64,000 nt of DNA from Actinomycetospora chiangmaiensis DSM 45062 (GCF_000379625.1 NZ_KB903244.1:374105-438104), one strand, 5' to 3'. Counted from the first letter of the stretch, positions 17,566-26,194 are shown. A program made the numbers and translations. The notes: generated from the sequence alone by a model not told the origin.

Positions 17566-18855
17566 TCAGGGTCCGGCGCGGCTGGTGTAGGTGTGGCCGG
17601 TCGGGGTGGTGGTGACGACGGTGTGGGGTTGGTTGCCGTGGCCGTCGTGGACGATGCGGTGGCGCCAGCCGGGGAGTTCTTTGTTCTGGTTGTGGCGGGC
17701 GCAGGTGCCGCGGCCGTTGCCGAAGCTGGTCGGTCCGCCTGCCTGCTTGCCGATGATGTGGTCGAGGTGGCGGCCGGGGGCGGTGCAGAAGGGTTCGCGG
17801 CACCAGCCGTGGTCGCGCCAGCGGATGAGCGTGGCGAGGAACCCGTCGAACAGCCGCCGCTGGGGGTCGCCGCCGACCAGGGTGCCGTGGTCGGGGTGGG
17901 CGAACAGTCGCCGCCACCAGCGCCGGCCTTTCGAGGTCGCGAGGATCTCCCGGGCGATCGGCCCGGGCAGCGGGCCGTGCCCGACCAGCTCGCCGGTCGT
18001 CGGGCTCTGCGGGTCGGTGAGGGCGTCGAGGGGGAGCACGATCCCGACCTCGACGTTGACGTCCTCCGCCCGCGCCTGACCGGTCAGCCGTTCGACGAGG
18101 GTGTCGGCGAGGATCTGGTCGCGGGTGCGGCCGTCGGTGTCCCCGGTAGCGATGAGGCTGTCGGCGTACTTCCGCAGCGACGCCAGACACGCGACGCCCT
18201 GCTCGACCGGCAGCAGCCCGGACAGGACGCTCATGGTGTCCGGGGCGGGCCGCAAGGTCACGCGCCGGTCTTTCCGCGCGGTGCGGCCGCGGCGGGTGAA
18301 CCCGACCGGGTCGGCCTCGTAGGCGAGTTTCTTCACCGCCGCCTCCGCCTGTTTGCGCCCCATGTCCTCGAGGCCGGCGTCGGTGATCTGTTTGTCGACC
18401 AGCCGCCGGTTCTCCGCATCCAAGTGCGAGGTCAGGGACACGATGTGTTCGGCGAGGTGTTCGGTGATCCGCCCGGCCACGAGCAGGGCGCGGGTGCAGG
18501 GAAGGTCGGTCGCGAGGGCTCGGGCGACTCCGAGGCGGCGGTCTGCGACGTGGGGGGAGACGTGGGCGGCCAGGGCGATCTGGTCGGCGATCCCGCGGCC
18601 GAGTTTCTCCGGGTCCAGGCGGCCGTCGGCGATCTGCTCGATCTGGGTTTCGACCTGGGCGCGGCCGAAGGTGACGATCGCGGTGTGCTGGGCGGCGGCC
18701 AGCGCGGCGCGGGCCTGCTCGAGCAGCGCGATCCGGTCGATCTGTACGGCACCGTTGCCGACGGGGTCGGTGGGCCACTGCGCGAGTTCGCCGAGGCGGG
18801 CGAGGAGCGCGGTCAGCTCGGCGCTGACCGCGTCCACCACCTCGTTCGAACTCAT
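17566..18855 (-). CDS. DUF222 (13E12 repeat) protein with C-terminal HNH nuclease domain
   Basis: 429 aa. Residues 1-330 are the helical DUF222 domain typical of the 13E12 family of Actinobacteria; residues 350-400 carry the HNH motif: CREPFCTAPGRHLDHI (Cys-Cys, Asp-His) and NGRGTCARHNQNKE. It is probably a DNA endonuclease. ATG 18855 has a leaderless -10 (TAGCTT) 6 nt upstream, and a perfect-arm SOS box spans the start codon. Some 13E12 genes of M. tuberculosis are damage-inducible, which agrees. Such genes are multicopy in related genomes and may move, but no terminal repeats are seen here. Confidence 0.9.
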   Translation of the reverse strand: MSSNEVVDAVSAELTALLARLGELAQWPTDPVGNGAVQIDRIALLEQARAALAAAQHTAIVTFGRAQVETQIEQIADGRLDPEKLGRGIADQIALAAHVSPHVADRRLGVARALATDLPCTRALLVAGRITEHLAEHIVSLTSHLDAENRRLVDKQITDAGLEDMGRKQAEAAVKKLAYEADPVGFTRRGRTARKDRRVTLRPAPDTMSVLSGLLPVEQGVACLASLRKYADSLIATGDTDGRTRDQILADTLVERLTGQARAEDVNVEVGIVLPLDALTDPQSPTTGELVGHGPLPGPIAREILATSKGRRWWRRLFAHPDHGTLVGGDPQRRLFDGFLATLIRWRDHGWCREPFCTAPGRHLDHIIGKQAGGPTSFGNGRGTCARHNQNKELPGWRHRIVHDGHGNQPHTVVTTTPTGHTYTSRAGP

Positions 18856-18860
18856 GTTCG
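18847..18860. promoter_or_regulatory. SOS (LexA) box at the DUF222-HNH start
   Basis: CGAACTCATGTTCG has perfect 5-bp arms CGAAC/GTTCG with a 4-nt spacer, the actinobacterial LexA consensus CGAACnnnnGTTCG. It covers the expected transcription start and the ATG. Confidence 0.72.
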
Positions 18861-18861
18861 C

Positions 18862-18867
18862 AAGCTA
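18862..18867 (-). promoter_or_regulatory. -10 element of the DUF222-HNH gene (leaderless)
   Basis: On the minus strand TAGCTT ends 6 nt before ATG 18855. Confidence 0.5.
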
Positions 18868-18915
18868 GCAGCGACCCCCGACACTCACGGCCGGGTCCGC
18901 TGCCCTCCCGCCGAC

Positions 18916-18965
18916 GGTGCGGCGAATCTGCCACTGGGTGACAGCAACGACGCTTCCCTGCCACG
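18916..18965 (+). repeat. 50-bp dispersed intergenic repeat, copy 1
   Basis: Matches 58271-58320 (minus strand) at 42 of 50 bases. The central GACAGCAACGACGCTT is identical, and each copy contains the direct repeat CTGCCAC twice. It lies between the DUF222 gene start and an SDR stop, outside any gene. Confidence 0.7.
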
Positions 18966-18978
18966 GCGGGAGGTCCCC

Positions 18979-19677
18979 TCACACCTCCAGACCGGCGGGC
19001 GCGCCGGCCAGGGCCTGCTTGAGGCCGCGGCTCGGCGCGTCGGCGAGGACCTCGTCGGCGCCCGCGACGATGCCGTCGACGATCTGCGCCGCGACCGCGG
19101 GCGCGGCGATCTTCGGGACGTCGAGGTGGGCGACCATGTCGGTGTCCATGAAGCCGAGGTGGACACCGACCACGTGGGTGCCCTGCTCACGCAGCTCCAC
19201 CCGCACGCCGTTGGTGAACGACCACGCCGCGGCCTTGGTCGCCGCGTAGGAACCGGCCCACGGCGCGGCGGCCCAGGACAGCGCGGACAGAACGGTCACG
19301 ACCGTTCCCCCGCCCCGCCGCGCGAGGACCGGCGCGAAGGCCCGGAGCACGGCGACGGGACCCCAGAAGTTGGTCTCCATCTCGGCGCGGGCGTGCTCCG
19401 GGTCGCCGGTCAGCAGCGAACCCGCCCCGCTGGTCCCGGCGTTGTTGATCAACAGGTCGACGTCGTCGGCCCGGGCGGCGGCCGCCCGGATCGTCGCGAG
19501 GTCGGTGACGTCGAGCCGCAGCGGGACCACCCGGGGGTCCGGGTGCGCGACGGACCGCGGATCGCGGGCCGCCGCGTACACGGTGCCCGCCCCGCGGGCG
19601 AGCAGCTCGTCGACCAGGGCGGCCCCGAGGCCGCGGTTGGCGCCGGTGACCAGCGCGTTCTTCCCGGTGATGGTCAT
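18979..19677 (-). CDS. short-chain dehydrogenase/reductase
   Basis: 232 aa classical SDR. Cofactor motif TGANRGLG, NNAG (LLINNAGT), Ser in VLSALSW and the catalytic YAATK. The second beta strand ends in AAARDP, which suggests NADP(H). The ATG overlaps the thiolase stop (ATGA), so it is translated with the thiolase. Reduction or oxidation of a beta-keto/hydroxy acyl intermediate is plausible from the neighbour but not proved. Confidence 0.85.
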   Translation of the reverse strand: MTITGKNALVTGANRGLGAALVDELLARGAGTVYAAARDPRSVAHPDPRVVPLRLDVTDLATIRAAAARADDVDLLINNAGTSGAGSLLTGDPEHARAEMETNFWGPVAVLRAFAPVLARRGGGTVVTVLSALSWAAAPWAGSYAATKAAAWSFTNGVRVELREQGTHVVGVHLGFMDTDMVAHLDVPKIAAPAVAAQIVDGIVAGADEVLADAPSRGLKQALAGAPAGLEV

Positions 19678-20885
19678 CGGTCCAGCCTCTCGACGATCGT
19701 GGCGTTTGCTGTGCCGCCGGCCTCGCACATCGTCTGCAGGCCGAAGCGCCCGCCGGTCTGCTCGAGCACTCCGAGCAACGTCGTCGCGAGCCGCGCCCCG
19801 CTGGCGCCGAGCGGGTGGCCGATCGAGATCGCGCCGCCGTTGACGTTGACCCGTGCCGGGTCGGCCCCGGTCTCGGCGAGCCAGGCCAGCACGACCGACG
19901 CGAACGCCTCGTTGACCTCGAAGGCGTCGATGTCGCCGAGCGCGAGCCCGGCCCGGGCGAGCACCTTCGCCGTCGCCGGGATGATGCCGGTGAGCATGAA
20001 GACCGGGTCGTCGCCGGTCACCGTGGCGGTGTGGACACGGGCCCGGGGGGTCCAGCCGTGGGCGGCCGCGATCTCGGAGGTCGTGACCAGCAGCGCCGCG
20101 GCACCGTCGTTGTAGGGACTCGCGTTGCCGGCGGTCACCGTCCAGTCGATGTCGCCGAAGCGTGCGGTCCAGCGCGGGTCCGCGAACGGCGTGCGCAGGC
20201 CGGCGAGGGCCTCCGCGGTGGTGCCCGGCCGGATCGTCTCGTCGGTGTCCAGCTCCCCCACCGAGCCGTCGAGGCGCGTGGCCTTGAGCGGGGCGGTCTC
20301 GCGGGCGAACCGGCCGTCGGCCCACGCCGCGGCCGCCTTCTGGTGGCTGCCGAGGGCGAACTCGTCGAGCTGCGTCCGCGAGAGATCCCAGCGCCGCGCG
20401 ATCAGCTCGGCGCTGACCCCCTGCGGGATCAGCCCCGGCGCGTAGCGGGCCGCGACCGAGGGCCCGGCGACGTCCTGGGTGACACCGTCCACGCGCGTCT
20501 GGCTGCCGATCGGGATACGTGACATCGACTCGACGCCCGAGGCGATCGCGATGTCGTAGGCACCCGCCACCACGCCCTGGGCCGCGAACGACAGCGCCTG
20601 CTGGCTCGACCCGCACTGCCGGTCGACCGTGGTCCCCGGCACCGACTCGGGGAAGCCGGCGGCGAGGGCGGCGAAGCGCGTGGTATTGCCGCTCTGCTCG
20701 CCGACCTGCCCGACCGCCCCGCCGATGACGTCGTCGATCTCGGCGGGGTCGAGCGCCACCCGGTCGACGAGCGTCCGCAGCACGTGCGCGTGCAGCTCGA
20801 CGGGATGCACGCCCGCGTAGGCCCCGTCGGCCTTGCCCTTCGCCAGCGGCGTCCGGACCGCCTCGACGATCACCGCGTCTCTCAT
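19674..20885 (-). CDS. acetyl-CoA acyltransferase (thiolase)
   Basis: 403 aa. Thiolase family with nucleophile Cys in DRQCGSSQQA, the GHPLGASGAR His motif and the second Cys in TMCEAGGTAN. It cleaves or condenses 3-ketoacyl-CoA. ATG 20885 follows GGAGGAGA. It is first in a two-gene operon with an SDR and faces the hydrolase/enoyl-CoA hydratase operon; a 41-bp palindromic site lies upstream. A degradative (FadA-like) role is likely but the substrate is unknown. Confidence 0.88.
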   Translation of the reverse strand: MRDAVIVEAVRTPLAKGKADGAYAGVHPVELHAHVLRTLVDRVALDPAEIDDVIGGAVGQVGEQSGNTTRFAALAAGFPESVPGTTVDRQCGSSQQALSFAAQGVVAGAYDIAIASGVESMSRIPIGSQTRVDGVTQDVAGPSVAARYAPGLIPQGVSAELIARRWDLSRTQLDEFALGSHQKAAAAWADGRFARETAPLKATRLDGSVGELDTDETIRPGTTAEALAGLRTPFADPRWTARFGDIDWTVTAGNASPYNDGAAALLVTTSEIAAAHGWTPRARVHTATVTGDDPVFMLTGIIPATAKVLARAGLALGDIDAFEVNEAFASVVLAWLAETGADPARVNVNGGAISIGHPLGASGARLATTLLGVLEQTGGRFGLQTMCEAGGTANATIVERLDR

Positions 20886-20898
20886 GGTCTCTCCTCCA

Positions 20899-20939
20899 GA
20901 TAGCGGACCGATCGGTCCCGGACCGCTCGGTCCGCTATC
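20899..20939. promoter_or_regulatory. 41-bp near-perfect inverted repeat, double operator
   Basis: Arms of 20 bp (20899-20918, 20920-20939) match at 19 positions around a central C. Each half is itself a palindrome of the type GGACCGnTCGGTCC, so the region looks like two TetR-type sites back to back. It is 14 bp from the thiolase start, in the gap to the divergent operon. Confidence 0.7.
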
Positions 20940-21008
20940 CTGCGCTCGTCGCCGTTCGCGGTCAACGTCGGCCGAGGTGCTCCGGCGCACACCCCGTCGA
21001 GACCGCTC

Positions 21009-21039
21009 TTGACAGAGGTCAAAAGCGTTCGGTTACGTT
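21009..21039 (+). promoter_or_regulatory. promoter of the 21090-25534 operon
   Basis: TTGACA (21009-21014) and TACGTT (21034-21039), spacing 19. The -35 is part of the palindrome TTGAC-AGAG-GTCAA (21009-21022), a possible second operator. Confidence 0.45.
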
Positions 21040-21089
21040 GAGAACATCGACCGGCGCGAGGGCCCGGTCCCCGGGAACGAGGTCTGGCG

Positions 21090-22241
21090 ATGACGCAGAC
21101 GGGACCGACGACGGTGTTCGTCCACGGGTTCCTCGACGACGGCGCGGTGTGGCGGCGGGTGATCGACCAGCGCGCCCGGCCGACGCCCACGGCCGTCGCG
21201 GAGCTGGCCGGGATGAGCGGCCGGCCGGAGGCGGCGGGTCCGTTCACGCTCGCCCGGCACGCCGACGACGTCGCCGCCCTCCTCGACGGTCTGGACGGAC
21301 CGGCGGTGCTCGTCGGTCAGAGCGTGGGCGCCCAGATCGCCGAGCTCGTCGCCGTCCGACGGCCGGACCGCGTCGCGGGACTCGTGCTGCTCACGCCGGT
21401 TCCGCTGGCCGGGGCCGGCCTGCCCGAGGCGGCCGTGGCGACGTTCGCGGCCCTGGGCGGCGACGGGGAGGCCCAGCGCGCGGTGCGGGAGCAGCTCTCC
21501 GTCGCGTTCCCCGCCGCGGAGCTGGACCGCCTCGTGCGCGTCGGCGCGGCGACGACCGCGGAGGCGGTGGCGGACACCGTCCGCGCGTGGAACGAGGGCG
21601 ACCCGGCCGGCACGGCGACGTCCCCCGTCGGGGCGCCCGTCCTCGTGGTCCGCGGCGAGGAGGATCCCTTCGTCACCGCGGCGGTGCTGGACTCCGGCGT
21701 CGTCCCGCGGTTCACCGACGTCGCCGTCGCCACCGTGGCGGACGCCGGCCACTGGCCCCACCTCGAGCAGCCCGAGGCCGTGGCGGGCCTGCTCGACGAC
21801 CTGGTCGACCGGGTCGCCGGGGCCCCCGGGTCGAACGGGTCGGGCGGGCGCGGCTGGACCGCCGCCTTCGGGGCGCGGACGGCCTCGGCGTTCACCGACA
21901 CCCTGTCGGCCGACGTCGTGCTGCGGGCGTCCGCCCTGCGGGCACCGGTCGAGGGGCGGGAGGCCGTCTCCGCCGTGATGGCGGCGGCGAGCGGCCTCTA
22001 CTCCTCGCTGAGCTTCACGCACGAGGCCCGGCAGGGGCCGCGGACCTACCTGGAGTGGGTCGCGACGCTGGCCGACGGCACCGAGCTCGGCGGGGTCACC
22101 CGGCTGCTCGCCGACGACGAGGGACGGACGGTCGACGTCGCTATCCACCACCGTCCCCTCGACGGCCTGCTCCACTTCTCCGACGAGCTCGGCCGCCGGC
22201 TCGCCGGTCGCGTCTCGCCCGACCGGTTCCACCGCGCATGA
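21090..22241 (+). CDS. alpha/beta hydrolase fused to a SnoaL/NTF2-like domain
   Basis: 383 aa. Residues 1-250 are an alpha/beta hydrolase: VHGFLDDG, nucleophile Ser in VGQSVGAQ, Asp in RGEEDPF, His in ADAGHWPHL. After a Gly/Ser linker (GSNGSGGRG), residues 262-383 look like an NTF2/SnoaL-type domain (FTDTLSADVVLRASAL, VEGREAVSAVMAA, THEARQGPRTYLEW). ATG 21090 has a weak GAGGT site. The stop overlaps the next start (ATGA). First gene of a five-gene operon; substrate unknown. Confidence 0.75.
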   Translation: MTQTGPTTVFVHGFLDDGAVWRRVIDQRARPTPTAVAELAGMSGRPEAAGPFTLARHADDVAALLDGLDGPAVLVGQSVGAQIAELVAVRRPDRVAGLVLLTPVPLAGAGLPEAAVATFAALGGDGEAQRAVREQLSVAFPAAELDRLVRVGAATTAEAVADTVRAWNEGDPAGTATSPVGAPVLVVRGEEDPFVTAAVLDSGVVPRFTDVAVATVADAGHWPHLEQPEAVAGLLDDLVDRVAGAPGSNGSGGRGWTAAFGARTASAFTDTLSADVVLRASALRAPVEGREAVSAVMAAASGLYSSLSFTHEARQGPRTYLEWVATLADGTELGGVTRLLADDEGRTVDVAIHHRPLDGLLHFSDELGRRLAGRVSPDRFHRA

Positions 22242-23152
22242 GCACCTTCCACCGCGAGGACACCGAGTTCACCGCCGACGACGGCACGGTGCTGCGGGGC
22301 TGGCTCTACCTCCCCGACTCCCCCGGGCCGCACCCCGCGGTCTCCCTGGCGCACGGGTACGCCGGGACCCGCCACCACGGGCTCGAGCCGTTCGCCGAGG
22401 CGTTCGCCGCGGACGGCCTCGTCGTGCTGCTGCACGACCACCGCGGCTTCGGCGCCAGCGACGGCGAGCCCCGTCAGGACGTCGATCCCTGGACCCAGAT
22501 CGCCGACTGGCGCCGCGCCCTCTCGTACCTGGAGGCCCACCCGGCGGTCGACGCCGGCCGGATCGGGCTCTGGGGCACCAGCTACGCGGGCGGGCACGCC
22601 CTCGTCCTCGGCGCCACCGACCCGCGACTGCGCGCCGTCGTCGCCCAGGTCCCCACGATCAGCGGCACCGAGCAGACCCGCCGTCGGGTGCGCCCCGAGG
22701 ACCTGGCGGTCTTCCGCGCGGGGCTGCTCGACGACGAGCGGGACCGCGCAGCGGGCAAGGCGCCCGCGCGCCGCGCGATCGTCTCGGCCGACCCGGCCGT
22801 CCCGGCGTCCTACCGCGCCCCCGACGCCGTGGCGTTCTACCTCCAGGACGTGCCCGAGGGCGTGTGGTCGAACGAGGTCACGGTGCGCTCCACGCTGGCG
22901 GCCACGTCCTACGAGCCCGGCGTGTACGTCCCGCACGTGAGCCCCGTGCCGCTGCTCATGGTCGTCGCCACGGCCGACACCGTGACGCTCACCGACACCG
23001 CCCTCGCCGCGTACGGGCGGGCTCTCGAACCCAAGCGGCTCGTGACGATCGCCGGCGGCCACTTCGCCCCTTACCGGGAACACTTCCCGACGGCGAGCGC
23101 CGCCGCCCGGGCCTGGTTCGCCGAGCACCTGTCCCCGGAGGAACGGCCATGA
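22238..23152 (+). CDS. alpha/beta hydrolase (dienelactone hydrolase/acetyl xylan esterase-like)
   Basis: 304 aa. Beta-strand opening DDGTVLRGWLYLPDSPGPHP, LAHGYAGTRHHGL, nucleophile Ser in GLWGTSYAGGHAL, Asp in VATADTVT and His in AGGHFAPY. No signal peptide. Translationally coupled to both neighbours (ATGA at each junction). A hydrolytic step on an ester or thioester in the operon's pathway is inferred. Confidence 0.8.
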   Translation: MSTFHREDTEFTADDGTVLRGWLYLPDSPGPHPAVSLAHGYAGTRHHGLEPFAEAFAADGLVVLLHDHRGFGASDGEPRQDVDPWTQIADWRRALSYLEAHPAVDAGRIGLWGTSYAGGHALVLGATDPRLRAVVAQVPTISGTEQTRRRVRPEDLAVFRAGLLDDERDRAAGKAPARRAIVSADPAVPASYRAPDAVAFYLQDVPEGVWSNEVTVRSTLAATSYEPGVYVPHVSPVPLLMVVATADTVTLTDTALAAYGRALEPKRLVTIAGGHFAPYREHFPTASAAARAWFAEHLSPEERP

Positions 23153-23946
23153 CCCGGATGTCCCACGTCTCGGTGAGCACCCGGCACGGCGTGGCCGCCC
23201 TCGTGCTGCACCGACCACCGCAGAACCGCATCGGGACCACGATGGTCGACGAGCTCGACCGGGCCCTCGACGAGATCGCCGCCGGGGACGCCCGCGCCGT
23301 GGTGCTGAGCGCCGAGGGTCCCGACTTCAGCTTCGGCGGCGACATCGAGCCCTGGCCCGACTGGGACCGCCGCGAGATGCGGCGCCGATTCGAGCACTTC
23401 CTGCAGACCTTCAACCGCTTCGAGCGGCTGCCGGTCCCGACGATCGCCGCGGTGCAGGGACTGTGCTTCGGCGGCGGTCTCGAGCTGGCGGTGCGGGCCG
23501 ATGTGATCATCGCGGGCCGCACCGCCCGGTTCGGGCACCCCGAACAGTCGATCGGCATCGTCACCCTGCTCGGCGGGGTCTACCGGATCGCCGAGCGCGC
23601 CGGCCGCTCCCGGGCGATGCGGTGGGCGCTGACCTCCGAGCAGGTCGACGCCGCGGAGATGGAGCGCTTCGGCGTGGTCGACCGGGTGGTCGACGACGCC
23701 GACCTCCTCGACGAGGCGACCGGGTTCGCCGCCCGGGTGGCCGCGGGACCGACGCTCGCGCACGCCGCCCACAAGGCCCTGCTGCGGACCTGGGCCGTGG
23801 GCGGCGTCGCCGCGGCCGACGAGGTGATCCTCGACGTCGCGCTGCCGCTCTTCGACTCCGCGGACACCCGGACCGCCATCCCCACCGCCGTCGAGGCCCT
23901 GCGGGCCGGACGACCCCGCCCGCCCATGCCCTTCCAGGGCCGTTGA
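23149..23946 (+). CDS. enoyl-CoA hydratase/isomerase family protein
   Basis: 265 aa crotonase-fold protein. Oxyanion-hole segments DFSFGGDI and CFGGGLELAVRAD are present. The usual catalytic Glu pair is not obvious: the second position reads EQSIGIVTLLGG, which retains one acidic residue region (GHPEQSIG). It may be a hydratase, isomerase or hydrolase. GGAGG precedes ATG 23149, which also overlaps the previous stop. Confidence 0.82.
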   Translation: MTRMSHVSVSTRHGVAALVLHRPPQNRIGTTMVDELDRALDEIAAGDARAVVLSAEGPDFSFGGDIEPWPDWDRREMRRRFEHFLQTFNRFERLPVPTIAAVQGLCFGGGLELAVRADVIIAGRTARFGHPEQSIGIVTLLGGVYRIAERAGRSRAMRWALTSEQVDAAEMERFGVVDRVVDDADLLDEATGFAARVAAGPTLAHAAHKALLRTWAVGGVAAADEVILDVALPLFDSADTRTAIPTAVEALRAGRPRPPMPFQGR

Positions 23947-23960
23947 GAGGACCAGCGACC

Positions 23961-24824
23961 ATGCCTCCACCGCCGCTACACGTCCACGTGCACGTCAGCC
24001 CCTCGATCCCCACCGCGGTCACCGACCTCCCGCCCGACCTCGACGTCCGCGTCTGGTCCCCGATCGCCACGACGCTGATCGGCGGCGAGCGCGAGGCGGT
24101 GGTCGTCGATCCCCCGCTGACGCTCGCGCAGGCGGGTTCCGTCGTCGAACGCGTCCGCGCCTGGGGCCGCGAGCTGACCACGATCTACGTCACCCACGCC
24201 CACGGGGACCACTGGTTCGGGGCGGCCGCGCTGCTCGAGCAGTTCCCCGACGCCCGGGTGATCGCGCTGCCCGAGGTCGCGGCACGGGCACGCGCCCAGA
24301 GCCCGGAGGACGTCACCGCTTTCTGGGAGGCACGGTTCCCCGGCGGGCAGATCCCGGCCCACCGGGTGGCACCGGAGCCGATGACGGGACGGACGCTCGA
24401 CCTCGAGGGGCACGAGCTGGTGGCGGTCCCGCTCGGGCACACCGACACCGACGACACGAGCTGCCTGCACGTGCCCTCGCTCGACCTCGTCGTGGCGGGC
24501 GACGCCGTCTACGACGACGTCCACCTCTACCTCGCCGAGTCGCCGGACGCGGGCCGGCAGGCGTGGCGGGACGCCCTCGACGTCGTCCGCGACCTCGCGC
24601 CGCGAACCGTGATCGCCGGCCACCAGCGCCCCGGCAGCAGCGGCGACCCGGCCGCGATCGAGGCGACGCGGCGGTACCTCGACGACTTCGAGGAGCTCCT
24701 GACGACGGCCACCGACGACGTCGGGCTCTACCGCGCCATGCGGGAGCGCCACCCGGACCGCGTCAACCCCGGCGCTCTCTGGGGCTCGGTCCGCGCCGCT
24801 CTCGCCACGGCGAGCCCCGCATGA
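23961..24824 (+). CDS. MBL-fold metallo-hydrolase
   Basis: 287 aa. Zinc site THAHGDHWFG with further ligands in LGHTDTDD, VAGDAVYDD and AGHQRPG. The N-terminus has an odd HVHVHV run. Glyoxalase II/lactonase-like architecture; it probably hydrolyses an ester, thioester or lactone in the operon. 14-bp gap from the previous gene, ATGA overlap with the next. Confidence 0.83.
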   Translation: MPPPPLHVHVHVSPSIPTAVTDLPPDLDVRVWSPIATTLIGGEREAVVVDPPLTLAQAGSVVERVRAWGRELTTIYVTHAHGDHWFGAAALLEQFPDARVIALPEVAARARAQSPEDVTAFWEARFPGGQIPAHRVAPEPMTGRTLDLEGHELVAVPLGHTDTDDTSCLHVPSLDLVVAGDAVYDDVHLYLAESPDAGRQAWRDALDVVRDLAPRTVIAGHQRPGSSGDPAAIEATRRYLDDFEELLTTATDDVGLYRAMRERHPDRVNPGALWGSVRAALATASPA

Positions 24825-25534
24825 TCATCGACACGTCCGAACTGGACGCCGCGGCAGGCTACAAGCTCCTGATCGGCAGCATCGTCCCGCGCGCCATCGG
24901 CTGGGTCAGCACGCTCTCCCCCGACGGGATCGCGAACCTCGCCCCGATCTCGTTCTTCACCGCCGTCGGTCGCAAGCCGCCGATGGTGTCGCTGACGATG
25001 CAGCCGCGCTCGACCGGCGAGCTCAAGGACACCTTCACCAACATCCGCGACACCGGGGAGTTCGTCACCAACCTGGTCTCCCTGCCGCACGCCCACCAGA
25101 TGCACCGGACGGCCCACGAGTTCCCGAGCGAGGTCGACGAGTTCGAGGCGGTGGGGCTGACCAAGGCACCGAGTCAGCTCGTGGCCCCGCCGCGGGTGGC
25201 CGAGGCCCCGATCCACTTCGAGTGCCGGCTCGAGCGCATCATCCCGGTCGGCGACCTGGACGACCACGTCGTCTGGGGCGTCGTCGAGCGGGTGCACGTG
25301 CGCGACGACCTCTACCTCGAGCGCGGGCGGGTCGACACGGCCGCCCTCGCCCCGGTCGGCCGCCTGGCCGCCGAGTACACGTTGGTGGAGAACGTCTTCA
25401 CCACCCCGCTCGACGACGGGCTGCTCGCGGCCCGCGGTGGGCGGATGCGGCGCCTCGACGAGCACGACGAGACCTACAGCCCGATCGGGACCGACGCCTG
25501 GTCGCCCTCCGGCTCGGTGCCCGATGCGTCGTGA
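24821..25534 (+). CDS. flavin reductase-like FMN-binding protein
   Basis: 237 aa, flavin_reduct family. SIVPRAIGWVSTLSPDGIANLAPISFFTAVGRKPPMV is the FMN-binding core and FVTNLVS follows. Members reduce FMN/FAD for partner monooxygenases or act as oxidoreductases. Last gene of the operon; no monooxygenase partner is present here. It ends 4 bp before the convergent CGNR gene stop. Confidence 0.82.
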   Translation: MIIDTSELDAAAGYKLLIGSIVPRAIGWVSTLSPDGIANLAPISFFTAVGRKPPMVSLTMQPRSTGELKDTFTNIRDTGEFVTNLVSLPHAHQMHRTAHEFPSEVDEFEAVGLTKAPSQLVAPPRVAEAPIHFECRLERIIPVGDLDDHVVWGVVERVHVRDDLYLERGRVDTAALAPVGRLAAEYTLVENVFTTPLDDGLLAARGGRMRRLDEHDETYSPIGTDAWSPSGSVPDAS

Positions 25535-25538
25535 TCCG

Positions 25539-26129
25539 TCAGCGACCGGCGTCTGCCGCCGCCCGCCGGCGGGCCCGGGACGCGCGCAGGTTGACCGCGT
25601 TCCCGCACACCCGGACGTCGTGCCAGGCACCGCTGTTGTTGCGGGAACGGTCGTAGAAGGCCACGCCGCACCGGTCGTTGCGGCACACCTTGAGTCGACG
25701 CCAGGTGTCCGCGCGCTGCGCCTCGAGCACCTCGACGAGCACGAGGCCCACCAGCCGACGCCACCCCTGGCCGCGCGGCTCCAGGTCGACCGTGCCGTCG
25801 GGGCGCAGGGCCAGGACCGCACCGGACGTGCGCACCTCGGCCGGCGCGCCGTCCCGCTCCCCTCCGGCGGCGACGGCGGCCCGCAGCTCCGCGCGCAGCG
25901 CCCGCAGCTCGTCGACCCCCCGGTCGTCGAGCTCGACGCCACCCACCGGCCGCCCCTCGGCGTGGTCGGCGAGGGCGGCGTCGGCCCACTCCTGCGCGGT
26001 TCCGGGCGCGTCCAGCAGGTCGGCCTCCCGCGGCCGTCCCGCCGCGATCGTGTTCAGCAGGTCCTGCACGAGCGCCAGGCCGCCGTCGGCCACCGAGCAG
26101 CCGTAGCGCGTCGTCGTGTCCCAGGGCAT
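25539..26129 (-). CDS. CGNR zinc-finger (ABATE domain) protein, putative regulator
   Basis: 196 aa. N-terminal ABATE-like domain (ALVQDLLNTIAAGRPREADLLD), C-terminal CGNR zinc finger: CRNDRCGVAFYDRSRNN ... VRVCGNAVNLRASRAR. This family is thought to be DNA-binding stress regulators. ATG 26129 has a leaderless TAGGAT -10 6 nt upstream. Confidence 0.88.
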   Translation of the reverse strand: MPWDTTTRYGCSVADGGLALVQDLLNTIAAGRPREADLLDAPGTAQEWADAALADHAEGRPVGGVELDDRGVDELRALRAELRAAVAAGGERDGAPAEVRTSGAVLALRPDGTVDLEPRGQGWRRLVGLVLVEVLEAQRADTWRRLKVCRNDRCGVAFYDRSRNNSGAWHDVRVCGNAVNLRASRARRRAAADAGR

Positions 26130-26135
26130 GGCCCG

Positions 26136-26141
26136 ATCCTA
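26136..26141 (-). promoter_or_regulatory. -10 element of the CGNR gene (leaderless)
   Basis: Minus-strand TAGGAT ends 6 nt before ATG 26129. Confidence 0.5.
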
Positions 26142-26194
26142 CCTCCGACACATACCTTCACCGTTCAGTTCTGTCGTCACCCGAGGAGAACAGC

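Noticed and set aside
17566-18855. DUF222-HNH gene as part of an IS or intron
   Set aside because: No terminal inverted repeats, target duplication or intron structure; it has its own regulated promoter.
18919-18990. Peptide SNDASLP as part of a conserved protein
   Set aside because: It appears only where the 50-bp intergenic repeat is translated; better explained as a DNA repeat.
20899-20939. Terminator hairpin
   Set aside because: It lies between divergent starts, not after a gene; operator is the better reading.
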